The notes under the pieces were generated by a model. That model was given only the letters and a program-made list of their open reading frames with translations. It searched no databases and had not been told where the DNA came from. A stretch of DNA of 35,751 bases from an uncultured Verrucomicrobia subdivision 3 bacterium (lineage in GTDB: Bacteria; Verrucomicrobiota; Verrucomicrobiia; Limisphaerales; UBA11358). This document shows positions 27,601-35,751 of the stretch, one piece after another; position 1 is the stretch's first letter, and each line of letters opens with the position of its first letter. The stretch spans positions 1 to 35,751 of the forward strand of contig CAIXBQ010000019.1 of assembly GCA_903917705.1 (NCBI GenBank). The letters are read 5' to 3'. The position numbers were made by a program, and so were the translations under genes.

Positions 27601-27781
27601 GGCACGCCCCCGGCGTGTCCATCCAGCCCGTGTCCTGATGGCTGGACGAAACAATAAAGACTTTCCCCGTCGAAAAACACGACGGGCTTGGGCCCGGCCC
27701 GGATTCCGCAACAAAAACTGCGGTGTGGGCAAACCTGCCGGCGGCGAACAGGGCAAGAAAGAGGATCGCGCGTATTTTCAA
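24602..27781 (-). CDS. GH38 alpha-mannosidase-like enzyme with internal F5/8 C domain
   Basis: A large exported enzyme, 1059 residues if it starts at the TTG at 27781. This start places the signal peptide (KIRAILFLALFAAG) at the very N-terminus, 20 bp after the preceding stop codon. An ATG at 27886 would add 35 residues and overlap the upstream gene by 86 bp. The GH38 catalytic domain shows the metal-binding HQDTGW (H48, D50) and the nucleophile region FNPDPPGRS (D161). GH38 enzymes are zinc-dependent retaining alpha-mannosidases. At about residues 475-635 an F5/8 C-type domain (KAIDGRW, WLTIDFGQPRSIHKV) interrupts the protein before the C-terminal GH38 beta domains. Mannose release from N-glycans or mannans would complement the fucosidases and galactosidases nearby; the linkage preference is unknown. 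Confidence 0.85.
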   Translation of the reverse strand: MKIRAILFLALFAAGRFAHTAVFVAESGPGPSPSCFSTGKVFIVSSSHQDTGWMDTPGACRNFRIEHNIMPALEMMRKDPDYTFCMECTLHVMEFLEAHPELRGEMIQRMKEHRLEWGATYNQPYESWMSGEELIRETYYGRRWILKNLPGCDVKVAFNPDPPGRSLQMQQILSKAGIPYMFISRYHEGLYRWLSPDGTGVLLYTPGHYGNHLAYLNGDPTRCSRNIHAKLDKESSYYEQRQIPPAYCLVNSMDFSKPVNFSPLIHFWNTQTIAAAGGAYPEMSYSSIRGFFETIDKPVAKFDKLMGERPDVWVYITGPTHHELSSAKREAARLLPAAETFTTFADMLSGSFGDWPSRALDQAWKDEIYIDHGIGGKNGHITDEVFFSKVKNARDTGRALLDQALGKISAQVKTDSAKGIPVTVFNDLSWARSDVVEMDLPESVTGPIAVVDAAGNEIEHQKTWADSPDEINVAAATAGSAATADSVFSPEYAADKAIDGRWNVCDPNPETGSSAKWNSGNSPGPHWLTIDFGQPRSIHKVTIRHEGVMGVYGGETKFNTAAFQIQSADAATGPWAELVAPVTNKEDSLTVHKFEPKSFRFLRLFITKGAPGDSYARIYEVQAFEKCPPKPKLMFLARDVPPLGYKTFYVTHPGAPAQADEAGPAEPMAFASGKTNDACENDYYRVVLIPGGIEQIFDKQQNRQLLKSDRFLGGEVFTMNSYSPQMPDAGEAGAVVQPVMDASFDRVAAHKPEWKLVEKGRLRMVWQLEQPLADTTVRQRVILWNCIKRLDCQVDLQGFNGRLWREFRMALPLAMEKPKLAYEVPMGVVEIGKDELPTSGGLAYGGLNYFQQCRDIRPREVQDFVDASDEHGGLTMSSSVSVFDWVDPTTNAQTGTVLQPVLLASRKSCNGQGVWYPQAGDHTFSFSLTTHEGGWRNGRKPGIAANHPLQVVVNTQPAAGAFLPPFMSFASVSANNVIISTIKKCEDDDSVILRAYDIDGKDSTAAVKLFQPAKSAAHTSLIEEDGKPLMVKNGMAALSVGHHAIETIKLKIENDRQTH

Positions 27782-27800
27782 AGGTAGCGGTGGCGATGGG

Positions 27801-30344
27801 TCATTCGGCCTGATCCGTGATCGAGAGGTGGTCAAATTGCGCCCAATGGATGCACGGCGTGGCGCTGGGTAGCGCATAGTGGACAAATCCGACCTCGATC
27901 TCCCCGTTCATCTTCGGCTGCGCGATGGTGGTCACCTGCCGCCAGCTCTTGCCATCCCTCGAGATAAAGGCCGTGAGTTCCTGTCCTTTGCGCGTGAGCT
28001 TGAACCATTTTGAATCGGAGCCGACATCACCCGAAGGCTGGTTGCCGGCGCCGTCGATCATGGTGCTGTCGCAATGGCGCGTCGCGCCATCGGCGGAACC
28101 CATGAGGGCGATGAAGGGGATTTCCCGGCCGCCGAGCGGTGCGCCCGGCCGGGGCTCAACATTATTGCGCAGGATGATTCCGGAATACCAATTGCCCGCC
28201 GAATCGAGGCGCGTGCCGTCGGCCAGCGCCCGGTCCGGCGTGATAGCGGACAAATGCGCGATGACCGTGACATCGCCCTGATGCGGACGGGTCAGGAGTC
28301 CCACGGAATCACCCACCAGGGTGACGGTGCCATCCGCCACGGCGCGGTTGATCGGATAAAGGTGATGTTCCAGTTCAGTGAGCTTCATGCCGTTGGCATC
28401 CGTGACGGGCGCCGGCGTGGCATGGACGACGACTGGCGCGCTATCCACCGTGCGATCCCCCTCCAGAATGGCGCGGGCGAAGACCGTCCTGGTTTCACCG
28501 CCCCAGACGGGGGCCGACAAGGTTTTCTCCGGCTGCTCCGTGCCGGCCAGAAAGTAGTTTTCCGATTGCGCGCCCTGTTGCGTGAAATAATCGAAGTGGT
28601 CGTTGACCGCGTAATATTCCACGCGCTTGATCTTGCCCGCAAAACCAGCCATGCGGCTGGAGAGTTCCAGCCGGATGCCATCGGTGAGACGCGCTTCAGC
28701 CGTCAGAACCGGTTCACTCCCGATCGCCGGGTGCGCGAAGGCGGAAGCCGGCACGGTAGTGGTGGCAAAGCCCGGGCCCGACCATGTCATCTGCAGGAAA
28801 TCGTCCGCCTGATTACCCCGGCCCTTTCCGTGATAAAACGAGACGCGCAGTGGATGCACGCCCGCCTTGAGCGCAACCGTGCCCGGATACCGGGCGATGG
28901 ACCGGTCGCCGTCGGCATCAACGACCACCTTGCCGTCCAGAATGAATTTGGCGCCGCTGGCAGCGACAAGATTGAACGTATAAAGACCGGTCGCCGGGAT
29001 GCGCAAATATCCGTCGAAGGCGAAGGCGTAGCCGTTGCGGTGCAGGCGCGGGGTGATGTCGGGCGTGGCGGTGACGCCGGTGCGCAGGGGCTTGAGCGAG
29101 GAGAAATATGGCAACGCCGACCAGGTTTCCGGCCGGGCGGTTTCGTAATAGCGATAGGAGAGACCGGAAACCAGCCCGCTGATTTCGGCGGGCGCCAAAG
29201 GTCCGGCAGGCGCCGCCGTGAACCGGGCTTCCGGTGACTTCTGATTATAGATGTCGCGGAGGACGAGCCGGACATTGACCTGGCCGGCGGGCGGCGCGGG
29301 CAGCGCGAAGGCGCACTCGCGCGCCTCGGGGTCGTTCCAGGAATACGCGGCGATCCGATTGTCCCCGTCGAATACTTCAAGGTCATAACCCAGTTGGGGC
29401 GTGGACTTGGAATCCACGCTCCAGCGCACGACGAGTTGATTGCCCAGCCACTCGGCGGAGGGATTTTCAATCTTCGCGGCTTCAAAGAAATCAGGCTGCG
29501 CGGGCTGGTGGACCGCGAAGTTCTGATGCACCACCGGCACCGACTTGCGTTTGCCGGTGGCGGGGTCAATCGGGTTCGACGTGGTCTCCATAAGCACGCC
29601 GTTGCCATTTTCGCCGGGCACAAGCGTGATGCCATTTCCGCCCGCGTTCTGCGCGGTGAAGTTTGTCCGGGAAGTCCACTGGCCATTGTTGAAGGTGTAG
29701 ATATTGCGAAATTCCGCGGCGGCTTTCTCCGGGGCATTGCCGCCGAACCATTCCATGAACCCGCCCATGTTGTTGAACCCGGTCAGTTCCGCCGGAAACT
29801 TGAAGGTGGCCATATGATACCATTCCCCGGTTTCCAGGCTCTTCATCCAAACCCCGGCGTAGCCCAAATGCGCCGCATGATCCGTCGGCGTCCAGATGCG
29901 GTGGACGAACCGATACCATTGTTTCACCTTGAATTCATCGGCCGGCCACATGCCGGATACCCCGCCGGAAGATCCCTCCCAAGTGGACCGATGCCAGCCC
30001 ATGTGCGGCCCGGCATAAACGAAATCAATGCCGCTCACCGGCGCGCCCTTGCCGGTCACGCCCCAGGTGGACCACAAAAGGTGCGTGTTCGGGCCGGACG
30101 AATTCAGCTGCACGCCGCCGTAATATTCGCAGCCCCACCCCTCCCGGGACCGGCTGTGATGCGGATAGGTGGCGATGTAGATTGACCGCGTCCAATACGG
30201 ATACCGCGCATCGTAGGTGACGCATTCCAAATCCGACTTGGACTCGGGCACCAGATCATAATAACTCGCCCGCGCCGCCAGCGGTAACAGAGCGGTGGCG
30301 AGAACGGGCAGCATGGATTTTAGGCGGCGGAGGGTTTTATTCAT
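27801..30344 (-). CDS. DUF3472-like protein with PA14 domain
   Basis: A secreted protein of 847 residues from the ATG at 30344, where a signal peptide begins (MNKTLRRLKSMLPVLATALL). The longer open frame back to 30593 reads low-complexity residues and overlaps the DUF5703 gene, so it is rejected. Residues 50-240 resemble DUF3472 (EYYGGVQLNSSGPN, LLWSTWG, MGWHRSTWEGSSGG, WYRFVHRIW). A fibronectin-like segment follows (295-380), then a PA14 domain (about 393-538; FAFDGYLRIPATGLYTF, FILDGKVVVDADG), which binds sugars in many glycosidases and adhesins. The C-terminal 180 residues look like a DUF1349-type jelly roll. No catalytic motif is evident; a substrate-binding or uncharacterised lytic role is likely. 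It lies 61 bp after the DUF5703 gene. Confidence 0.8.
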   Translation of the reverse strand: MNKTLRRLKSMLPVLATALLPLAARASYYDLVPESKSDLECVTYDARYPYWTRSIYIATYPHHSRSREGWGCEYYGGVQLNSSGPNTHLLWSTWGVTGKGAPVSGIDFVYAGPHMGWHRSTWEGSSGGVSGMWPADEFKVKQWYRFVHRIWTPTDHAAHLGYAGVWMKSLETGEWYHMATFKFPAELTGFNNMGGFMEWFGGNAPEKAAAEFRNIYTFNNGQWTSRTNFTAQNAGGNGITLVPGENGNGVLMETTSNPIDPATGKRKSVPVVHQNFAVHQPAQPDFFEAAKIENPSAEWLGNQLVVRWSVDSKSTPQLGYDLEVFDGDNRIAAYSWNDPEARECAFALPAPPAGQVNVRLVLRDIYNQKSPEARFTAAPAGPLAPAEISGLVSGLSYRYYETARPETWSALPYFSSLKPLRTGVTATPDITPRLHRNGYAFAFDGYLRIPATGLYTFNLVAASGAKFILDGKVVVDADGDRSIARYPGTVALKAGVHPLRVSFYHGKGRGNQADDFLQMTWSGPGFATTTVPASAFAHPAIGSEPVLTAEARLTDGIRLELSSRMAGFAGKIKRVEYYAVNDHFDYFTQQGAQSENYFLAGTEQPEKTLSAPVWGGETRTVFARAILEGDRTVDSAPVVVHATPAPVTDANGMKLTELEHHLYPINRAVADGTVTLVGDSVGLLTRPHQGDVTVIAHLSAITPDRALADGTRLDSAGNWYSGIILRNNVEPRPGAPLGGREIPFIALMGSADGATRHCDSTMIDGAGNQPSGDVGSDSKWFKLTRKGQELTAFISRDGKSWRQVTTIAQPKMNGEIEVGFVHYALPSATPCIHWAQFDHLSITDQAE

Positions 30345-30405
30345 GTTTGTATATTTATTTGCGGCGATGGTCTGGGATCGATTCCGTTTTTCAAATTCAC
30401 TCGGG

Positions 30406-32766
30406 TTAAAGCTCGAACTCCTTGCTGATGACGACGTCCTTGCGGCGCGATTCCGGCGTGACGCTGAGCTTGATGAGTTTACCGTCCTTGACCTCGCCCT
30501 CGACGGTCGTGTTGGCAAAGGCGTGCAGCTTGAACGCGGCGTTCCAATCGCGCGGCCAGGCCTGGAGCAGCATGATTTCGCCATGCTCCCCATTTTGCAG
30601 GAGCATTTCCTGAAGGGTCGTCATCATGTTCCCCATGCCGTCATAGTCGGGCGGCGAATCGTGCGGCGAACCACAGAAACCGGGAAAGCGGAACGGCTCG
30701 CGCCCATCCCGGTCCTGCCGGAAGAGCCGCTGGCCGCGAATCCGTCCCAGCACATCCTTCTTCGCGTTCTCGGCCTGGCCGAGGCGGGCGGAGAAGATGC
30801 CAAACTGATTCCAACAGCAGTGCTCGATGTTGGGCATCACGTCCAGCGCATTGACGGCCTCCTGAATGTCCGGCGTCTTTTTGTCGAGGCTATAGATGCG
30901 GAAAGGGAACACGGTGTAGAGGTCCGGCGCCTCATAGTTGGCGCGCGCCTTAAGCCCGCGATCCTCATTCATCTTCTGATAGACCCCGGCATTGTCGGGC
31001 ATGTGCCTGCCCTTGTAATCACACATGGGAATCGGCGGCAGGACGGCCTTGATTCGCGCGAGGTCGCGCTTTTGTTCATCGGCCAGCAGGTTGGACGGAA
31101 GTTGTTCGAGGCGATCGACGACATAGTTCAGACCGGCCACGGTCGGCGTGTCGTTCACCACGTCATCCCAGTAAGTTTCCAGCGCATGGGTGGGGAAGAT
31201 GCGGATTTTGCCCTGCGCATCGCGCTTGAACCGCGTCTCGAAAAAGCGCAGGGCGCCGAAGACGTAAGGCAGGCCCGTCTGGCGCAGAAACGCCTCGTCC
31301 TGCGTGTAGGCGTAATCATCGAGCATCAGGTTGGCGGCTTCCAGGCTGTGCTGCCAGGTCCACCGGCAATACGGCTCGCTGTATTCCTTGGCGCCCCAGC
31401 CGAAATCGCCCATGACCGGCAGGCCGAGCCGCGAGAAACATTCCTCGAAATAAATCCCCCGGGCGCCGTAATAGTTTTCCGCGCGCGCGGCCATCACCGG
31501 CGCCAGCTTGTTCATGAAAACCAGCAGCGACCGGAAGAAGTCCGCCGAACCTTGCGCCAGTTGCGGCTGGTAGAGCAGGCGGTTGTTCTGCCACCAGTAG
31601 GAATTGCCGTAGAACTGGTCGTCGGCCGTGGCGGCCAGGTCGCGGTAGTCGAGCGCATAGGCGGCGTAGTTCGGATGCATCCGGAAGATGCCGCCGCAGA
31701 AATTCGCCAGCATGGAGGAGCGCATCTGGCAGGCGAGCAGAAATTTGGACAGAACATACGCCTGCGTGACGACGGGATCGGATACGGTGACGAACGAGCG
31801 ATCCCAGTAATCCGCCCAATACTTTTCCGTCCGTAACTGCGCCGCCTCGAAAGCGGGCGCGGCGCTGGCAGCGGTCTCCAGTTCCTTGATCCACGTCCCG
31901 GCGTCCGGTGTCTGCGCCCGGTGCGTCGTGACGACGACCTCGAAATCGCGGGCGGATTGCTTGGACCGCAACTGCTGATCGCCCTGCCGGCCCAGCTCAA
32001 TGCCGCGACCGCTGATCTTGACGCCGAAGGTGTTGTCGCGGATGGGATCCACCGCCTTCACCAAATCGGCATACTTCTCCATGTGCTGCCATTTAAGGAT
32101 GGTGTCCGCCGGGGAGTATTCATTGCGGTGATAGGAAATGACGGCGGCCGGGTCGCGATTGTCCCAATGGTCGGCGCTGGTCCAGACCGGCACATCCTCG
32201 GGCGCACCGCGCAGGGGATAGCAAGCGTTGCCGATGGTGTTGTGAAAGTCGCGCCGGTCCGTCCGCCAGTCGTAGTAGGCGACCATCGCCGCCGTCGGCT
32301 GGTCGGCCTGCACGCGGAGGCGGATGTCCGGCGCGCCGGCATCCACGAAGGCGGTGAGGCGGACTTCTTTCCCCTTCGGACCGGCGATGATTTCGCAGCG
32401 GCCCTGGCGCAGTTTCAACTCCTGCCGGTAGGGCATCCCCTTGCGGAACGGATTGGGCGAAAGATGCACGCGCACCCGGCCGCACTTCAACAGCGTGTCA
32501 ATCTCGGAGATGGCGTCATTGCGGGCGACATAGAACAAAAGGTCGCCGTCTTCCTCCACCCACAGATTGACGCCGACATTGCCATTGCCCAGCGGGATGG
32601 ACCCCGTTTCATCCTGCGAAGGCGTGGTGAAGACAGTATTGCAGGCATCCAGCCCCAAGTCGTCTAGCTTTGCCAGGCCGGCGGCGGTAACACTGGCAGA
32701 CTGCGCCAATAATTGGCCGGCCGACACGGCGACCAGCAAAGTGAGAACGGTGGTTTTGATATTCAT
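30406..32766 (-). CDS. DUF5703 glycosidase-like protein (no lectin insert)
   Basis: A secreted protein of 786 residues with a signal peptide at 1-21 (ending LLAQ). It is a paralogue of the protein at 288-3020: both share GSxPxGNGxVGxNxWVE near the start, RVRVHLSPxP, TQAYVL, FWWQN-type barrel segments and the closing VTPESRRxDV. It lacks the LamG insert, which confirms the insert as an addition. The N-terminal beta-sandwich is DUF5703; the C-terminal part probably forms an alpha/alpha barrel like GH95 (alpha-L-fucosidase or galactosidase) enzymes. Substrate unknown. It follows the GH36-like gene by 78 bp and precedes the PA14 protein by 61 bp. Confidence 0.85.
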   Translation of the reverse strand: MNIKTTVLTLLVAVSAGQLLAQSASVTAAGLAKLDDLGLDACNTVFTTPSQDETGSIPLGNGNVGVNLWVEEDGDLLFYVARNDAISEIDTLLKCGRVRVHLSPNPFRKGMPYRQELKLRQGRCEIIAGPKGKEVRLTAFVDAGAPDIRLRVQADQPTAAMVAYYDWRTDRRDFHNTIGNACYPLRGAPEDVPVWTSADHWDNRDPAAVISYHRNEYSPADTILKWQHMEKYADLVKAVDPIRDNTFGVKISGRGIELGRQGDQQLRSKQSARDFEVVVTTHRAQTPDAGTWIKELETAASAAPAFEAAQLRTEKYWADYWDRSFVTVSDPVVTQAYVLSKFLLACQMRSSMLANFCGGIFRMHPNYAAYALDYRDLAATADDQFYGNSYWWQNNRLLYQPQLAQGSADFFRSLLVFMNKLAPVMAARAENYYGARGIYFEECFSRLGLPVMGDFGWGAKEYSEPYCRWTWQHSLEAANLMLDDYAYTQDEAFLRQTGLPYVFGALRFFETRFKRDAQGKIRIFPTHALETYWDDVVNDTPTVAGLNYVVDRLEQLPSNLLADEQKRDLARIKAVLPPIPMCDYKGRHMPDNAGVYQKMNEDRGLKARANYEAPDLYTVFPFRIYSLDKKTPDIQEAVNALDVMPNIEHCCWNQFGIFSARLGQAENAKKDVLGRIRGQRLFRQDRDGREPFRFPGFCGSPHDSPPDYDGMGNMMTTLQEMLLQNGEHGEIMLLQAWPRDWNAAFKLHAFANTTVEGEVKDGKLIKLSVTPESRRKDVVISKEFEL

Positions 32767-32844
32767 TCGGAGCTGTCCCGAAACCTGTGGGTGGTTTCCT
32801 TGACGAACCGCCCGATGGTTTAGTTTCAGTTATTTACTCCGCCG

Positions 32845-35379
32845 CTATTTGCCCGCCGGCCGCGCATCGAAGACCAGCACCTCGAACGGCGCCAGAGTGA
32901 TGCCTTGCGGATGACCGGCCGACAGCGAAAGCGTTTGCACCCGCTGGTCCTGGTAAGGCGATTTGAGCGCGTAATCTTTCGCCGCGCCGGCCGGCAGCTC
33001 AAACACCGTCCCCGCCTCCACCATGATCGTCTGCGGCTGGTCATCCGGATTGCGGAGCATCAGCGCGCCCTTGTGCGGATTCCACGCGGCGTAACCGTAG
33101 GCTTGCAGCTTCAGCGGATCGCCGCCGACCCAGTGCGAATCCACCAGCACATCCGCATTCGCCTGCCCCCACTTGGCGGCCTCGGCCACTTGATCCCACG
33201 CGCTGGCGGTCATCAGGGACGGCGTCAGATACAACTCCTGCAGCGACGACCCGTTGGCGAAATACGAGCGTGCCTCGTTCTTCAGGTCGGGCGGATTGTT
33301 CCGGCCCACGTCGCCGCCCTGGAACTGGCGGCCGTGAACGATGCCGTGCGCCATGATGGAATTGAGCGGATAGAGCGGCGACTTCTGCACGAACATCTGG
33401 CGGCAGTAACCATCGCGGAACGTGAGCCACTTTTCGCGGTCATACTTGTTCGTCGCCACCAGGCCCTTGCCGGACCAGCCCATGTCGCCGCTGCCGTTGC
33501 GCCAGGTGGAGTCCACATGATTCAGCCAGAACGGCGACGGCCACGTGCCCACGGTGACATTGATGAAGACATCGGGATTTTGCTTCCGCAGATTCCGCGC
33601 CACGTCCAGCAGCGCCATGAAATGCGGGCTGACCCCCTCGCCGGCCTTGTCCCACTTGAACGCATTCACCCCGTCCTCGCGCATGAGCTGGAGGCAGCGG
33701 TCCTGAAACCATTGCTTGTAGCCGGGATAAGCCAGGTCCAGATGGGCGCCCGCCGGGATGAGGCCCATCTTTTGCGCCGTGGCCGTGCGCTCCTCGTTGC
33801 CGCCGTAGCCGCCCAGCGGCGATATCCAGATGGACAGATGCGCGCCGAGCTTTTCCATCTTCTCCTTGAGCGCCGCATAGCCGCCGGGGAACTTGTTGGT
33901 GTTCTCCGCCCAGAGCCCGCGGCCGGGCGTATCCCAGCCGTCGTCCACCAGATACGATTTCACCGGCACGCCGCGCTTCTTCACCAGCTCATCCGTGAAA
34001 CGGTTCACCACATCAAGCATCTTCTTTGAATCCACCGAGAAGCCGAGGTCATACCAGCAATTGTAATGGAGAAACGGGCTCGACGGCCGCGCGCGCTCGC
34101 GCTCGATGTAATAAAGGAAAGCTCGGCGCAACTGTCCCTCCGGCGCCACCCCCGCCACCGCGCCGAACCCATAACCCTGCGCCGGCGTCAGCTCCAGCTT
34201 GCAGGCCAGGCCGATGCGCGCCCCCGCGCCGTCCAGCGCATTCTGCGCGCCCGGCATCTCCACGCCGAAAAACATCCCCCCGCCCGCCACCGGGCAGCCC
34301 GGCACCGAGCCGATCGTCCTGGCCCCCGCCACCCGCACATCCGCCAGCTCCACGCCAAACAGCGGCACCGTTTTGTCCGGCGCCGAAAACTCCACCGTCT
34401 GGCGGATATAACTCGAGCCGTCCCGCAGCTCCGCCCGCCAATGCGCCCGCACCCCGCGCGTCGACACCAGGTCCGCCTCCAGCGCCGCGCCGCCAATCCG
34501 GTCCGCCACCCGCACCCCGCCCGGCGCCGGCGCCAATCGCACCCGCCGCGGCGCACCTTCCAGCCGGAACGCCGACGCCGGGAGGTCCAGCGCCGGAAAA
34601 TCCCCCAGCTTCTCGTCCACAATCTGTTCCCCCGCCGCCGTCGTGACATTGAACACCGGCTTGCCTTCGCGCACCCCCACCAGCAGGAACTTTTTGCCCT
34701 CCTCCCACACCAGCGCCAGCGCCGGCCCCCACGACATCCCCTGATCCGTGCCCTTGTCGATCCGGCACGAGACCCAGTTCGTGCCCGCGGGAAAAGGAAA
34801 GTCCTCGGTGGACGACTGATTCGCCCCCACATTCATCTCAAACTCCGCCCCCGCATGGCTCGGGTTCAGATTGAATTCCGAGATGACGCATTTGCCCGCC
34901 GCGCCAAGGTCCGAATGGTTTTTCGCCTGCGCCAGCAAGTTCATCTTGCCCAGGCGCACCAGCTTCGGCTCGCCGGCAAAGTCCGCGCGCGGGAACCACG
35001 CCAGCTCCGACCACGTGAAACCGTCGCGTGAAGCCAGCGCCACCACCCGGGCCGGTTCCAGTCGCACCGCCACCGCCACGCCGTGCCTGGCCGCGGCCGC
35101 CGGCGCCAGCGCCAGCCGGAACAATTCCGCCCCCGACTGGTCGAACGCCGCGCCCGTCAGCTTGTTCTGCCAGCCCAGCGGCCGGAGCTGGCCGTCCGCG
35201 GCCTGCCACGAGCCGGCGATGACCGCATTCTCCAGCGAATAGACCCCGCCCGACTGCGCCGCCGCCGCCGGCCCCGGCACCGGCCCCGGAAACTCCACCG
35301 CGGCCAGGCTGGAAAGCGCCAGCGCCAGCCACGCGGCGATGACGACGGATTGCAAGGATTTCAAACAAGAGATACGCAT
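32845..35379 (-). CDS. GH36-like alpha-galactosidase, secreted
   Basis: An exported clan-D glycosidase of 844 residues from the ATG at 35379, where a signal peptide begins (MRISCLKSLQSVVIAAWLAL). A longer open frame to 35547 runs through the flanking repeat and is rejected. The N-terminal 430 residues form beta domains. The barrel begins near 435 with FLHYNCWYDLG, SYLVDDGWD (475-483) and AHLSIWISPLGG; the nucleophile is likely D577 in FKWDKAGEG. This layout matches GH36 and related alpha-galactosidase or alpha-N-acetylgalactosaminidase enzymes. Removal of alpha-linked Gal or GalNAc would fit mucin-type glycans. It is the first gene of the upstream block, and the 100 bp before it hold a possible promoter and the right copy of the flanking repeat. 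Confidence 0.8.
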   Translation of the reverse strand: MRISCLKSLQSVVIAAWLALALSSLAAVEFPGPVPGPAAAAQSGGVYSLENAVIAGSWQAADGQLRPLGWQNKLTGAAFDQSGAELFRLALAPAAAARHGVAVAVRLEPARVVALASRDGFTWSELAWFPRADFAGEPKLVRLGKMNLLAQAKNHSDLGAAGKCVISEFNLNPSHAGAEFEMNVGANQSSTEDFPFPAGTNWVSCRIDKGTDQGMSWGPALALVWEEGKKFLLVGVREGKPVFNVTTAAGEQIVDEKLGDFPALDLPASAFRLEGAPRRVRLAPAPGGVRVADRIGGAALEADLVSTRGVRAHWRAELRDGSSYIRQTVEFSAPDKTVPLFGVELADVRVAGARTIGSVPGCPVAGGGMFFGVEMPGAQNALDGAGARIGLACKLELTPAQGYGFGAVAGVAPEGQLRRAFLYYIERERARPSSPFLHYNCWYDLGFSVDSKKMLDVVNRFTDELVKKRGVPVKSYLVDDGWDTPGRGLWAENTNKFPGGYAALKEKMEKLGAHLSIWISPLGGYGGNEERTATAQKMGLIPAGAHLDLAYPGYKQWFQDRCLQLMREDGVNAFKWDKAGEGVSPHFMALLDVARNLRKQNPDVFINVTVGTWPSPFWLNHVDSTWRNGSGDMGWSGKGLVATNKYDREKWLTFRDGYCRQMFVQKSPLYPLNSIMAHGIVHGRQFQGGDVGRNNPPDLKNEARSYFANGSSLQELYLTPSLMTASAWDQVAEAAKWGQANADVLVDSHWVGGDPLKLQAYGYAAWNPHKGALMLRNPDDQPQTIMVEAGTVFELPAGAAKDYALKSPYQDQRVQTLSLSAGHPQGITLAPFEVLVFDARPAGK

Positions 35380-35448
35380 GATGTTGTTAACCGGTTTGGT
35401 AGCACAGAGCTTGGAAGGTTGGTTCCCTTCGGGCAATACCCAATCCGG

Positions 35449-35553
35449 GGGAGTCCTTGCCGACGGCCAGTCCGTGCCGGACGGGCCAAGAGGTGGGGCG
35501 AGCGTCCCCGCGAGCCGGTCCTTGCGGACGGCCATGTGGTGGGGCAAGACTCC
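35449..35553. repeat. Palindromic repeat, right copy of the flanking inverted repeat
   Basis: Positions 35457-35520 are the exact reverse complement of 210-273. The outer arms (GGAGTCCTTGCC at 35450 and GGCAAGACTCC at 35543) nearly pair, so this copy also folds into a long hairpin, but with different outer ends from the left copy. It lies upstream of the first gene of the cluster, next to the broken IS110 transposase. Confidence 0.75.
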
Positions 35554-35595
35554 GTCGAGCCCTGAATGAAAGTTAAAAAAAGAGGGACTGACCCC

Positions 35596-35733
35596 TTAAT
35601 GACCCCTTAACAGGACACAGACGTAATGGCTGCGATCGCCGAGATCGAGGCCGAGGGTGCAGCCGCCGGCAGGCGCCGGGGCAGTGGTGGGGGTGGAAAC
35701 GACCGACGGTGTCCTTTTATTTGGTTTTTTCAT
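35596..35733 (-). pseudogene. Truncated IS110-family transposase (N-terminal fragment)
   Basis: From an ATG at 35733 a frame of 45 residues ends at a TAA at 35596. Its second half, TLGLDLGDRSHYVCVL, matches the start of the DEDD nuclease domain of IS110-type transposases, including the first catalytic Asp in GLD. A full transposase is about 320-420 residues, so nearly all is missing. The homology stops at CVL; the following bases (a GACCCCTTAA direct repeat at 35590-35609 and a run of A) are unrelated. A short basic leader (MKKPNKRTPS) and a Pro/Thr-rich stretch precede the domain. Confidence 0.7.
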
Positions 35734-35751
35734 AGGCAGAGAGTATAACCC

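Noticed and set aside
30345..30593. N-terminal extension of the PA14 protein
   Set aside because: The extra 83 residues are Ser/Arg-rich, overlap the end of the DUF5703 gene, and precede a proper signal peptide start at 30344.
35380..35547. N-terminal extension of the GH36-like protein
   Set aside because: It translates the flanking repeat and precedes a clear signal peptide that begins at 35379.

Overview
This 35.75-kb window is high-GC bacterial DNA that carries 17 intact protein-coding genes, all on the minus strand. The protein types point to a saprophytic or host-associated member of Verrucomicrobiota: DUF5703 and DUF3472 proteins with signal peptides, GH29, GH38 and GH36-like secreted enzymes, few Shine-Dalgarno sites, and many short hairpin repeats. 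The phylum is an inference from gene content; no marker gene is present.

Read in the direction of transcription (right to left), the window has four parts. (1) The right edge, 35380-35751, holds a truncated IS110-type transposase start (35596-35733) and one copy of a hairpin repeat. (2) The upstream glycan block, 35379-21248, encodes a GH36-like alpha-galactosidase, a DUF5703 enzyme, a DUF3472-like/PA14 protein, a GH38 alpha-mannosidase-like enzyme, a small DUF3472 protein and an alpha-L-fucosidase (GH29) with a DUF3472-like tail. (3) A 1.2-kb gene-free gap, 21247-20021, holds an array of 22 units of exactly 21 bp, several short hairpin repeats and an orphan membrane-tail reading frame. (4) A tightly packed downstream block, 20020-288, encodes valine-pyruvate aminotransferase, a histidine-decarboxylase-like enzyme, a double-ACT protein, a second GH29 fucosidase, PutA, an M60 peptidase, a TRIC channel, an OPT oligopeptide transporter, a BT1/MFS transporter, a GH2 enzyme and a second DUF5703 protein with a nested lectin domain. 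Most gaps here are 3-60 bp; the largest, 222 bp, precedes the OPT gene.

Together the genes look like a glycoprotein utilisation locus. Secreted or periplasmic glycosidases would remove fucose, galactose and mannose. The M60 zinc peptidase (a family that includes mucin- and glycoprotein-cleaving enzymes) would cut the protein core. The OPT transporter would bring in the peptides, and PutA would burn proline, which is abundant in mucin-like and hydroxyproline-rich glycoproteins. This is an inference from gene content and spacing. There is no regulator, SusC/SusD pair or TonB receptor in the window.

The strongest unexplained signal is the 21-bp array at 20299-20760. Its units have diverged, yet the 21-bp spacing is kept for 462 bp without any insertion or deletion. 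Its A-tracts and T-tracts alternate about every half-period. A second notable structure is a perfect 64-bp inverted repeat (210-273 and 35457-35520) that brackets the entire gene set.
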